This document shows, in pieces, positions 7,801 to 14,003 of a stretch of DNA of 14,003 nucleotides. The notes beneath the pieces were generated by a model that saw only the letters and a program-made list of their open reading frames with translations, did no database searches and was not told the DNA's origin. A program made the position numbers and the translations under genes. Position 1 is the first letter of the stretch. Every line of letters begins with the position of its first letter. This DNA comes from Paenalcaligenes sp035301625 (GTDB lineage: Bacteria > Pseudomonadota > Gammaproteobacteria > Burkholderiales > Burkholderiaceae_B), in the NCBI GenBank assembly GCA_035301625.1, contig DATGTW010000133.1:1-14003 (forward strand), written 5' to 3'.

Positions 7801-8881
7801 CATTGGGAATACATACATGGGAAACTGTAAACCCAGTCAATCCTGCTTTGGGTCCTGCACCTTTTCCTGTTGCCCCCTCATCACGAATTTCCCCCCCTGC
7901 GCCGGTAGCTGCCCCAGGGAAAGGCGAAATAGCAGTAGGATGGTTATGTGTCTCGACCTTCATCAAGGTATGCATCACACGCTTTTCGGCGTGATACTCA
8001 GCCCAGCGAGTTTCATCCAAGGTGGGATAAAAAACTGCGGCCTCGCCCCCCTGCATCACAGCGGCATTATCAGCATAAGCCACCACGGTACGTTCGGGCT
8101 GTGCAGCATGCGTGTCACGAATCATGTCAAACAGGGACTTGTCTTGGGCTTGGCCATCAATCACCCAACGAGCATTAAATATTTTGTGTCGGCAGTGTTC
8201 GCTATTGGCCTGCGCAAACATAATTAACTCAATATCGTGTGGATTGCGCCCTTTTTCCTTAAATGCCGTAACTAAATAATCAACCTCATCCTCGGACAGT
8301 GCCAGCCCCATTTGCTCATTAGCTTGTACTAAGGCTGCGCGACCCTGTGCAAGTACATCCACGCTAACCATAGCTGGACGTTCCCGCGGCACAAATAGTT
8401 GGCTGCCATCAAAATCCACATCTACCACGGTTTCCGTCATTCGGTCATGAACAAGTCCAGCCAGTTGTTTTTGCTGCTCAGAGCTCAAACGCGTCCCCTT
8501 GAGCCAGCCTCTTTCTAATGTGAAAACAAACCGCAGGCCACGTTCAAGGCGCAATACGTGTTTGATACCGCAATTTTGAATGATCTCCATAGCCTTGCTG
8601 GACCAAGGGGAAATGCTGCCCAAACGGGGAATAACACGCATTTGTACAGCATTTTTATCGATCTGCTGGGGCTGGAAGCCTTTTTGGTCCTGGTTGAGCA
8701 AAGTCTGCAATCGCTGCCACTGAGTCACTGGGATTTCTGCCCCGTCAGCCTCGATAAAATATTCAGCAAATACTTGAACGTCTGCCACAGGCAAATCCAT
8801 CGCCTGACATTGTTGAATGATACGCTGCACTTGGACAGGTGAGTATTGAAGGGTGCCGGAGAGAATTTTGATGCTGGTCAC
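4820..8881 (-). CDS. purL: Phosphoribosylformylglycinamidine synthase, glutaminase site altered
   Basis: Single-chain PurL converts FGAR, ATP and glutamine to FGAM in de novo purine synthesis. Domains in order are the N-terminal PurS-like region (about 1-150), the linker (NSEHCRHKIFNA), two ATP-binding synthase halves (SPFPGAATGAGGEIRDEG; SANWMAACGGDDQD; PVGKDSLSM) and a C-terminal class I glutaminase from about 1090. The last keeps H1306 and E1308 (MPHPER), but the nucleophile position is Gly1185 (GIGNGCQ; the family has GVCNGCQ). The synthase motifs look intact, so an ammonia-dependent enzyme is possible. The chosen start, GTG 8881 (VTSIKILSGTL), matches the family N-terminus and gives 1353 aa against about 1295 in E. 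coli. The frame stays open to a GTG at 8920, right after a terminator. Neither start has a clear Shine-Dalgarno, so the start is uncertain. guaB follows after 41 bases. Confidence 0.93.
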   Translation of the reverse strand: MTSIKILSGTLQYSPVQVQRIIQQCQAMDLPVADVQVFAEYFIEADGAEIPVTQWQRLQTLLNQDQKGFQPQQIDKNAVQMRVIPRLGSISPWSSKAMEIIQNCGIKHVLRLERGLRFVFTLERGWLKGTRLSSEQQKQLAGLVHDRMTETVVDVDFDGSQLFVPRERPAMVSVDVLAQGRAALVQANEQMGLALSEDEVDYLVTAFKEKGRNPHDIELIMFAQANSEHCRHKIFNARWVIDGQAQDKSLFDMIRDTHAAQPERTVVAYADNAAVMQGGEAAVFYPTLDETRWAEYHAEKRVMHTLMKVETHNHPTAISPFPGAATGAGGEIRDEGATGKGAGPKAGLTGFTVSHVCIPNAEQPWEHSAIGFPSRMANAYQVLQEAPVGGASFNNEFGRPNVLGYLRSFEQQVGDVYWGYHKPIMIAGGLGAIDDQQTHKDPLPVGALLIQLGGPGMRIGMGGGATSSVTAGVSAEELDFDSVQRGNPEMQRRAQEVIDRCWQLGGQNPVLAIHDVGAGGLSNAFPELVDDAKRGAIFELSLVPVDEQGLSFAEIWCNESQERYVLAILPKDLERFKAIAERERCPWAVVGVATEERQLQVTWGVDLPDGIAAQSEPPYEPAPVDMSLDLLLGKAPGMVRDVTRGEPIILQPDWTVVELTDAMERVLSHPTVASKSFAITIGDRSAGGLVAQDQMVGPWQVPVANSAVTLADFQTVRGEAMAMGERSPVAIYNPPASGRLAVAEALTNLISADVKDFRDIKLSANWMAACGGDDQDAALYDTVQAVSQWCQELGLSIPVGKDSLSMRTNWSQDSQDFEVVSPVSLVVTAFAQVADVRHTLTPALCTDQGDSVLILIDLGQGQQRMAGSVLSLVYDQTGGQTPDIQDAQLLLKYCRAIRALNEQGLIWAYHDRSDGGLLTTVAEMAFAGRTGVALNIDMLTIDPYSQDWGDYKIRPEQVEVQRDEHTITALFNEELGGVIQVPADKRDHVMQQLREWGLSQHSHVIGAHSDSDLFTIFRDGSFIYRQPWTELSKHWARFSYEMSRRRDNPETAQAEYELWQQADLPGLSADVSFNPQENIAAPYINAGARPRVAVLREQGIGSQAEMAWAFDQSGFQAIDVPMTDLLSGRQQLADFKGLVAAGGSSYGDVLGAGQGWAKTILYNSMLTEQFKTFFQRKDSFSLGIGNGCQMLSHLKLIIPGADHWPAFSENTSQAYEARLVMVNVVDSPSLFLQGFNGARLPIVVSHAVGRADFEHQGNLDLAHIALRYADGQGNATEHYPFNPSGSPQGIAGVCNDDGRVTLLMPHPERSIRNVMMPWAPKRWGAADEGGAQRADGGLTPWMRFFYNARLWID

Positions 8882-8931
8882 GATATTGAATGAAAATAGG
8901 TCTGAAAAAGATAAACGCACGGGCGAAATTT

Positions 8932-8975
8932 AAAAAAGCCGAGCTCAAGCAGTATTTTAGCGCTAAAGCTCGGCT
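8932..8975 (-). terminator. Rho-independent terminator after greB
   Basis: AGCCGAGCT (8937-8945) pairs perfectly with AGCTCGGCT (8967-8975), and on the minus strand the stem runs into T6 and then AAATTT. The loop contains a second palindrome, TTTAGCGCTAAA (8956-8967), which could form its own small hairpin. It lies 36 bases after the greB stop and about 50 bases before the chosen purL start, so it ends the upstream gene group and leaves very little room for a purL promoter. Confidence 0.88.
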
Positions 8976-9011
8976 CATTAGTGAATACATGTTGCTAAAA
9001 AGTCAGTATTC

Positions 9012-9590
9012 CTAATCTTGTGGAACTTGAAAAGGCTCATCGGGGTAATGAACCTCGAGTATTTCTAGCTCATCCACCCCTGCAGGAGTACGCAAAGTCA
9101 CGCTATCACCTTCATGAGCGCCCAGTAATGCGCGCGCCGCTGGCGAAATCCAGCTAATCTTTCCATTTAGAGGTTCTGCTTCGTCAACACCGACAATAGT
9201 CACCGTACGTTCCTCGTCATCAGTGTTGATAAAGGTCACAGTCGCCCCAAAAAAAACCTGATCCCTATTGGGTTGCAAAGCTGCATCTACGACCTCGGCA
9301 ATTTCTAAACGCTTAGTTAGGAAACGCAATCGACGATCGATCTCGCGCAATCGTTTTTTACCATAAATATAATCGCCATTTTCAGAACGATCACCGTTAG
9401 ACGCTGCCCAGCTGACTGTTTCAACAACCTGTGGGCGCTCGGTATCGAGCAGATGACGCAGCTCACCTCGTAACTGGTGATAGCCCTGTATGGTGATATA
9501 GTTTTTAGTGCCCTTGGGTAATTTGATGGCTTCGACCTCGACGTCGTCATCGTAATCCTGGGCGTCTTCATTTACAAAAGCTTTACTCAT
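9012..9590 (-). CDS. greB: Transcription elongation factor GreB
   Basis: GreB enters the secondary channel of RNA polymerase and stimulates cleavage of backtracked transcripts. The 192-aa protein has the N-terminal coiled coil with the family signature VSWAASNGDRSENGDYIYGK; the acidic tip residues that help hold the catalytic metal are D67 and E70. KKRLREIDRRLRFLTKR follows, and then the FKBP-like C-terminal domain (FFGATV to the end). WAAS-GDRSEN-DY-Y marks it as GreB and not GreA. An acidic N-terminal extension of about 28 residues (EDAQDYDDDVEVE) precedes the domain; E. coli GreB lacks it, and I recall similar tails in betaproteobacterial relatives. The start is the ATG at 9590, with GGAG 7 nt upstream. 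The longer frame to 9617 overlaps the gene before it and lacks support. A terminator follows the stop. Confidence 0.94.
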   Translation of the reverse strand: MSKAFVNEDAQDYDDDVEVEAIKLPKGTKNYITIQGYHQLRGELRHLLDTERPQVVETVSWAASNGDRSENGDYIYGKKRLREIDRRLRFLTKRLEIAEVVDAALQPNRDQVFFGATVTFINTDDEERTVTIVGVDEAEPLNGKISWISPAARALLGAHEGDSVTLRTPAGVDELEILEVHYPDEPFQVPQD

Positions 9591-9597
9591 CACATTA

Positions 9598-9601
9598 CTC
9601 C
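9598..9601 (-). promoter_or_regulatory. Ribosome binding site of greB overlapping the upstream stop codon
   Basis: GGAG lies 7 nt before the greB ATG. Its first G is the last base of the TAG stop codon of the PHP gene (sequence TAGGAG on the minus strand), an arrangement that favours translational coupling of the two genes. Confidence 0.75.
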
Positions 9602-10437
9602 TAAAGAACCCAATCATGCCAAACCGGGGTCAAACCACGTGGTAACGGTGGCACTTTGCCAATATCCATGCGACCTTGCCGCGGCCAATGAAAATCAGAA
9701 CCACATGAGGCTTCAAAACCAAAACGCCGCGCTACGGCAGCAAAATGTGCATACTCACGCTCGGGATGGCTGCCTGTCACTACCTCGATCCCTATCCCAC
9801 CCATTTCTTTGAATTGCTGATAAAGCAAATCAAACTGTTGCTTGGTGAACTTATAGCGACCCGGGTGAGCAATCACTGCTTTGCCGCCAGCCCCCCTGAT
9901 CCACTGCACTGATTCTTCGAGCGAGGCCCATTGCATGGGTACATCTGCAGCTTTATTGTCACCTAAATAGCGACGAAAAACTTCTTTCATGTTTTTACTG
10001 TGACCATGGTCAACCAAAAAGCGGGCAAAATGAGTGCGACTGACGAGTTCGGGGTTGGTCGCATAGGATAAGGCCCCCTCGTAAGCACCCTCGATGCCCA
10101 ACTCTTTTAGACGTTCGCCCATACGTTGTGCACGCATGGTGCGTCCCTGACGCACTTTGGATAGGGCTTGTATTAACTCTGGGTTTGAATAATCAATACC
10201 CAACCCCACAATATGTACGGTTCTATCTAACCAGGTCACAGAAATTTCAACCCCCGGGATAAACTGTATACCCAAAGATTCAGCAGCCTTCTGAGCGGGG
10301 GCCAACCCATCGACCTCATCGTGGTCAGTCAAAGCCCACACATCCACGTCATGCGCATGCGCGCGCTGGGCGACCTCTTCGGGGCTGAGGGTGCCGTCTG
10401 AAACGGTAGAATGGGAATGTAAATCAACATTTAGCAT
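9601..10437 (-). CDS. rnm: PHP-domain phosphatase/5'-3' exonuclease (RNase AM type)
   Basis: This is a PHP-fold metal-dependent phosphoesterase of the YciV/TrpH/RNase AM group. Known members act on 3',5'-nucleotide bisphosphates and short RNA 5' ends. The 278-aa chain shows the full metal-binding pattern: H7 and H9 in DLHSHS, D14 in SDGT, D38 and H39 in TDHDE, E64 in PGVEIS, H75, H136 in THFAR, H191 in AHPGRY, and D248 and H250 in GSDFHWP. That pattern and the length fit this group and not the PHP domain of DNA polymerases or histidinol phosphatase. I took ATG 10437 (MLNVDLHSHS), with a weak GAG about 7 nt upstream; a TTG four codons earlier is possible. greB follows after 10 bases and is probably coupled. 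About 78 bases separate it from the hydrolase, with no terminator seen. The substrate is inferred from the family. Confidence 0.85.
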   Translation of the reverse strand: MLNVDLHSHSTVSDGTLSPEEVAQRAHAHDVDVWALTDHDEVDGLAPAQKAAESLGIQFIPGVEISVTWLDRTVHIVGLGIDYSNPELIQALSKVRQGRTMRAQRMGERLKELGIEGAYEGALSYATNPELVSRTHFARFLVDHGHSKNMKEVFRRYLGDNKAADVPMQWASLEESVQWIRGAGGKAVIAHPGRYKFTKQQFDLLYQQFKEMGGIGIEVVTGSHPEREYAHFAAVARRFGFEASCGSDFHWPRQGRMDIGKVPPLPRGLTPVWHDWVL

Positions 10438-10515
10438 AGAAAATCTCAACTGAGTGCGGCTTTACCCCGGCCACATGGACTGTAACCAGAGCTCAAACCG
10501 CAAGTTTGTGATGCT

Positions 10516-11472
10516 CTACGCGCTGAGGAAATCCTCAATGAGCTGTAGCTCATCATCAAACAGTAAACTTGGGGCATGACCAGCTCGCTGCACCTCGTGG
10601 CCTTGTGCCATAGGTTGCTCGGCCAGCATGCGCTGATAAACGTCTTTGGTCAATAAATCCGAATGCTGCCCACGCAGCACCAATATAGGAATACTTAGCC
10701 CTGCATACACTGACCATAAAAATTTTTGGCTTTCATCCATGGGGTAATCCAGCCCACGTACAAAAGCACGAATAATGGCTGGGTCATAATGAGGCTGCCA
10801 ACCCTCATTTGTTTGCACATAATAGTGGCGCGTATAAGCCGCCCACTGGGCATCACTTTCCAGGCCAAAACCTGTCCAGTGCTCACGAGCAAAGTTTTCT
10901 GCCTGCTCAAAGGTGTCAAATGTGGGAACCTGCTCTACATAGGATGCGATGGTTTTCAATCCCCCCAATGCGAGCTCGGGGCCAATATCATTTAATACCA
11001 ACCTATCCAGTGGCAAGGTTTTCTGCCTAAGCCATTCTGGAGACAATGCCTCGAGACCTGCAACCTGTAAAGGACCACGCGCAATCTGCATGAGCATATA
11101 AACAAAGGAAAGAGAAATTAGCCCACCCATGGATGTCCCAACCCATGTAATGCGTCGCGGCTGCAAGCGCGCCACCAAAGTCGCAATATCACCTACATAT
11201 TGAGCAAAATTATATAAATCAGGGTCATCAAACCAATCTGATTGGCCTCGCCCTGCCATATCAGGGCAAATAACCCGATAGCGATCGCTAAAACGCTGTG
11301 CGAGCGCATCAAAGTCGCGACCATTACGCGTTAGCCCATGCACACACAACATAATGTGATCATTATCCGCATCACCCCATTCCCAAAACGCCACGCGATG
11401 CCAGCCTTTGGGGTTGGTGCATAGTACATAATCCAATCTGGGTGATTGCTCAGATGCGCTAGAACCAGCCAT
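10516..11472 (-). CDS. Alpha/beta hydrolase of unknown substrate
   Basis: The 318-aa protein has the alpha/beta hydrolase fold. VHGLTRNGRDFDALA holds the oxyanion region, CPDMAGRGQSDW is the typical strand-4 turn, and the nucleophile elbow GTSMGG carries S114. The acid is probably D272 (RGQHSDLL) and the base H299 (RAGHAPSLL), so the triad is complete. A cap region lies at about 130-245. No signal peptide is seen, so the enzyme should be cytoplasmic. I chose the ATG at 11472, because GGAG lies 7 nt upstream; the frame extends to an ATG at 11520 with poor support. It sits between comEC and the PHP gene on the same strand, 77 bases after the comEC stop. The neighbours do not reveal the substrate; esterase or lipase-like activity is a family-level guess. 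Confidence 0.85.
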   Translation of the reverse strand: MAGSSASEQSPRLDYVLCTNPKGWHRVAFWEWGDADNDHIMLCVHGLTRNGRDFDALAQRFSDRYRVICPDMAGRGQSDWFDDPDLYNFAQYVGDIATLVARLQPRRITWVGTSMGGLISLSFVYMLMQIARGPLQVAGLEALSPEWLRQKTLPLDRLVLNDIGPELALGGLKTIASYVEQVPTFDTFEQAENFAREHWTGFGLESDAQWAAYTRHYYVQTNEGWQPHYDPAIIRAFVRGLDYPMDESQKFLWSVYAGLSIPILVLRGQHSDLLTKDVYQRMLAEQPMAQGHEVQRAGHAPSLLFDDELQLIEDFLSA

Positions 11473-11479
11473 AAATTTG

Positions 11480-11483
11480 CTCC
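11480..11483 (-). promoter_or_regulatory. Ribosome binding site of the hydrolase
   Basis: GGAG on the minus strand is 7 nt before the ATG at 11472. No comparable site stands before the upstream ATG at 11520, so the shorter protein is preferred. Confidence 0.6.
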
Positions 11484-11549
11484 ACAGGTTTAAAACCATC
11501 CATTGTAACGCACTTGGCATTATCCCTGCGCTCTAACCATAAGATACGC

Positions 11550-14003
11550 CTATGGCCGCGCACAACGCTCAGCCCCTTGAGCTAAAAGCTGCCGTTGCAA
11601 AAAATCACGCTTTACACTTTGCGGGTGGTGCCAATAACGTCGTTGATGCCAGCGCTGTGCTTGCCAAGATAACCCTCGTGCACGAGAAGAAAAACGCACA
11701 GCCCCCCAATCACGGGTATTTAATAATGCGATTTTTTCCTGTGTCCAAGCGTTGTCTGTATCAGGATGTGGGTGCCCAAAGCGGTTCCACCAACCTACCC
11801 CAGCCACTGCGTAGCAAGGCTGGGTAACATTGACTAACTCTGGCCCAGAGGCGTGACGAGATCCATGATGGGCCACGACCACCACTGATTGATGACGCAG
11901 CCAACCCTGACGAAACATATAGCGCTCTTCTTCAGCATTAATATCACCCAACAATAAAACACGATCATGGGCTCCAGAGATCTCTAGCACACAGCTAGAT
12001 GCATTTCGCTGCGCGCTATTGGCTCCAATATCAGCCAAAGGTGTCAACGGCCATAAAAACCGAAAACGCACACCATCTAATTCCCATTCTAGCCCTTGTT
12101 GGCAAAACTTCAGCTCAGGCTGCTCATCAGCAAACTCTATGCGCTTCCGCAGACGACTATCTTCTATCTGCCACCACGATAAAAAGGGAAAACTGCCATA
12201 CAGTTGTTTAACGGGAATATTTTCTAAAATGCTACGCAGTCCCCCAATATGATCTAAATCTGCATGGCTAATTATTATGCCCTCCAACTGCTTTATGCCC
12301 AAAGCCTGTAGATGAGGTAGAACGGTCCGTTGCCCCTCATCATGCAAAGGACTGCTACGCCGACCCACATCATAAACAAAGGCATGATCTCGGGTCCGAA
12401 TAACTACAGCTAACCCTTGTCCTACATCAAGCACATCCATGACCCATTCGCCCGCTTGCAAACGGTGTTGCGGCCAAAACAAAACAGGTAGCACGGCCAA
12501 CCAAAACCAGCGTTGCCCAGACCAAAACCGCGGAGCCATTGCCACTGATAAACCTGCAAAGCTAGCCAGCACCACCCATAGCGGTGGCCGTGTGGCCTCG
12601 AGCGCGGCCCAAGCACCCGCCACCAGCCATTCAGTGGGCTGCATCGTCCACTCAATCGACCATAAAGAGAGTTGCATCAACCCATAGGTGAGCCATCCTT
12701 GCTCAAAAAGCACTGCACAGAGCGCAAACAACAATGATACAGGTGTCGCCACAGTCCCCAGCATCGTAATGGCATATAGGTTTGAAATGACGGATGCCAC
12801 AGAAAACTCAGCAAAAAACCACACCAACAAAGGCCATAGCAAAACCGTAATAACCGCTTGCCAAAGCACAAACTGATAAAGTAGTCGCATGCGCCGCGGC
12901 CACCCAGAATGCCGGTTGTGCAGCACATCCTCGCCAGACCATGCATCACAGGCCAACAAAGTAGCCACGGCACCAAAGGATAGCCAAAAACCTGTGGAAA
13001 GCATCGCCCAAGGATCAAAAAGCACAATCACGACGGCAGCCAGCAACAATAACTGACCAATACTCAGCGAAATACGGCTGAGATAACCCACAATAATAAT
13101 AGCCAGCATAAAAAAACTGCGCCGCGCAGGAACCCCCCAGCCTGCCACTGCACTATATAAAGCTGCGACCAGCAAGGTCATGCCACCTGCCCATAAAGCT
13201 GCAGGTTGTTTTGCTAACAAATAATTGCGCGCCCAAGGCAGGCGGCGCAACAAACCCAATGTCAGCGCCCCCATGCTGCCTGCAACTAAAGTAATGTGTG
13301 TGCCACTAATGGAAATGAGGTGAGTTAACCCGGCACGATTAAATAACTCCCAATCCTCATCTGTAAATTCAGAACGATCGCCAATAGTTAGGGCCAAGAT
13401 AACCTTTCCCCAATAATAATCGCTCAGCAGGGGCGCCATCGCATCTTTTAAATGTGCACGCCATTGCTGCGCCCGAGCAAGCCAAGAAAAACCAGATGTT
13501 TCACCACCAACCACTGATCGCTCATCCAGCCATAACGCAGGTATATTGCTCTGACCTGCAGTTGCTAAACGCTCAGGATTCGCACGCACGGTAGCCAACG
13601 CACGTACCCCTTGTGCAAAAGCAAACTGTTCTGAATCAAATCCATAAGGATTCTGTACACCATAAGGCGTGCGTAGCACGGCTGTGATCTGCCAGATTTC
13701 ACCGGGCAGCACCTTTGGAAATTTATAGGGCTCGGGCATTTGATAAGGGCCAGCCCAATCAGGTGCAAACCAACGCACTTGCACCGTATCAGGGACATCA
13801 TTAGGACGCGCTGCAATAACGCGCCCAATAAACTGCATACTGCGATCACGCACCTCGGGCAAAGTCTCTACCTGCACTTGGAGCCTAAAAATACGGTCTT
13901 CTTCCGCGGCCGGTAATTGCTGTTGCAGGCGCGCATTGATCTGAGCACCCCCGACCGCCCAAGCCAATCCCAACCCACACAGCCAAATGCAAACCCAGCG
14001 GCT
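11550..14003 (-). CDS. comEC: ComEC/Rec2 DNA uptake channel, 5' end cut off by the window
   Basis: ComEC forms the inner-membrane channel for single-stranded DNA during natural transformation. Visible are 817 residues; the frame is open to the right edge (SRWVCIWLCGLGLAW...), so the true start lies outside. Numbered from a TTG at 13973, the chain has a DUF4131-like region at about 20-140. The Competence domain follows with GDRSEFTDEDWELFNRAGL and SISGTHIT near 221-228, and many membrane segments between about 215 and 500. The C-terminal metallo-beta-lactamase-like domain starts at DVLDVGQG, with H570, D572, D574 and H575 in SHADLDHIGG, D677 in LLLGD and HHGS at 702-705. All metal-site motifs are present, so the nuclease-like domain should be intact. 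It is the first visible gene of a row with the hydrolase, the PHP gene and greB. No competence regulator or pilus gene is in view. Confidence 0.94.
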   Translation of the reverse strand, partial: SRWVCIWLCGLGLAWAVGGAQINARLQQQLPAAEEDRIFRLQVQVETLPEVRDRSMQFIGRVIAARPNDVPDTVQVRWFAPDWAGPYQMPEPYKFPKVLPGEIWQITAVLRTPYGVQNPYGFDSEQFAFAQGVRALATVRANPERLATAGQSNIPALWLDERSVVGGETSGFSWLARAQQWRAHLKDAMAPLLSDYYWGKVILALTIGDRSEFTDEDWELFNRAGLTHLISISGTHITLVAGSMGALTLGLLRRLPWARNYLLAKQPAALWAGGMTLLVAALYSAVAGWGVPARRSFFMLAIIIVGYLSRISLSIGQLLLLAAVVIVLFDPWAMLSTGFWLSFGAVATLLACDAWSGEDVLHNRHSGWPRRMRLLYQFVLWQAVITVLLWPLLVWFFAEFSVASVISNLYAITMLGTVATPVSLLFALCAVLFEQGWLTYGLMQLSLWSIEWTMQPTEWLVAGAWAALEATRPPLWVVLASFAGLSVAMAPRFWSGQRWFWLAVLPVLFWPQHRLQAGEWVMDVLDVGQGLAVVIRTRDHAFVYDVGRRSSPLHDEGQRTVLPHLQALGIKQLEGIIISHADLDHIGGLRSILENIPVKQLYGSFPFLSWWQIEDSRLRKRIEFADEQPELKFCQQGLEWELDGVRFRFLWPLTPLADIGANSAQRNASSCVLEISGAHDRVLLLGDINAEEERYMFRQGWLRHQSVVVVAHHGSRHASGPELVNVTQPCYAVAGVGWWNRFGHPHPDTDNAWTQEKIALLNTRDWGAVRFSSRARGLSWQAQRWHQRRYWHHPQSVKRDFLQRQLLAQGAERCARP

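Noticed and set aside
7781..8227. A 148-codon open frame on the plus strand
   Set aside because: It lies entirely antisense to conserved purL codons, has no recognisable domain and is one of several such shadow frames in this gene.
9591..9617. Extended start of greB at 9617
   Set aside because: It overlaps the PHP gene, has no Shine-Dalgarno, and the ATG at 9590 has a well-placed GGAG.
12677..13027. A 116-codon hydrophobic frame on the minus strand
   Set aside because: It is an alternative frame within comEC. Its hydrophobic look follows from the codons of the ComEC membrane segments in the true frame.
1..14003. CRISPR array, tRNA, rRNA, insertion sequence ends or a stand-alone PurQ gene
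   Set aside because: No regularly spaced direct repeats, no tRNA-like cloverleaf, no transposase and no separate purQ-like frame were found in the window.

Overview
The window looks like a bacterial chromosome, most likely a betaproteobacterium of the Burkholderiales. My guess is an Alcaligenaceae-like organism, judged from the style of GuaA, GreB and PurL and a GC content of roughly one half. The lineage is inferred from recalled protein patterns, not from a search. Every gene I can support lies on the minus strand, so transcription runs from right to left.

Right to left, the layout is as follows. ComEC, the DNA-uptake channel, is cut by the right edge. An alpha/beta hydrolase, a PHP-domain phosphatase/exonuclease of the RNase AM type, and the transcript cleavage factor GreB follow in close succession, and a strong intrinsic terminator (8932-8975) ends this group. 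Then comes a purine block. purL is a single-chain FGAM synthase, and guaB (IMP dehydrogenase) follows it after about 40 bases with its own candidate promoter. guaA (GMP synthase) follows guaB after a terminator-like hairpin. Together these supply one early step of IMP synthesis and both steps from IMP to GMP. guaA ends in a good terminator.

The left 1.5 kb is different. A P4-type tyrosine integrase lies just downstream of the guaA 3' end and in the same orientation. That is the usual arrangement of a genomic island inserted at guaA, a known integration hotspot. The rest of the island, including its far attachment site, would lie to the left of the window. Between integrase and guaA is a cluster of GGTAT/ATACC repeats in both orientations, likely binding sites for the integrase or an accessory regulator. 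Bases 1-95, downstream of the integrase, hold nothing I can name.

The most unusual observation is in PurL. The C-terminal glutaminase domain is complete in length and keeps the His-x-Glu of the catalytic triad, but the nucleophilic cysteine position (GxC-N-G-C-Q in the family) reads GIGNGCQ. The codon is GGT where TGT would give Cys. Other normally conserved residues around the glutaminase pocket are also changed. If real, this FGAM synthase could not use glutamine in the usual way and would need free ammonia or a partner glutaminase.
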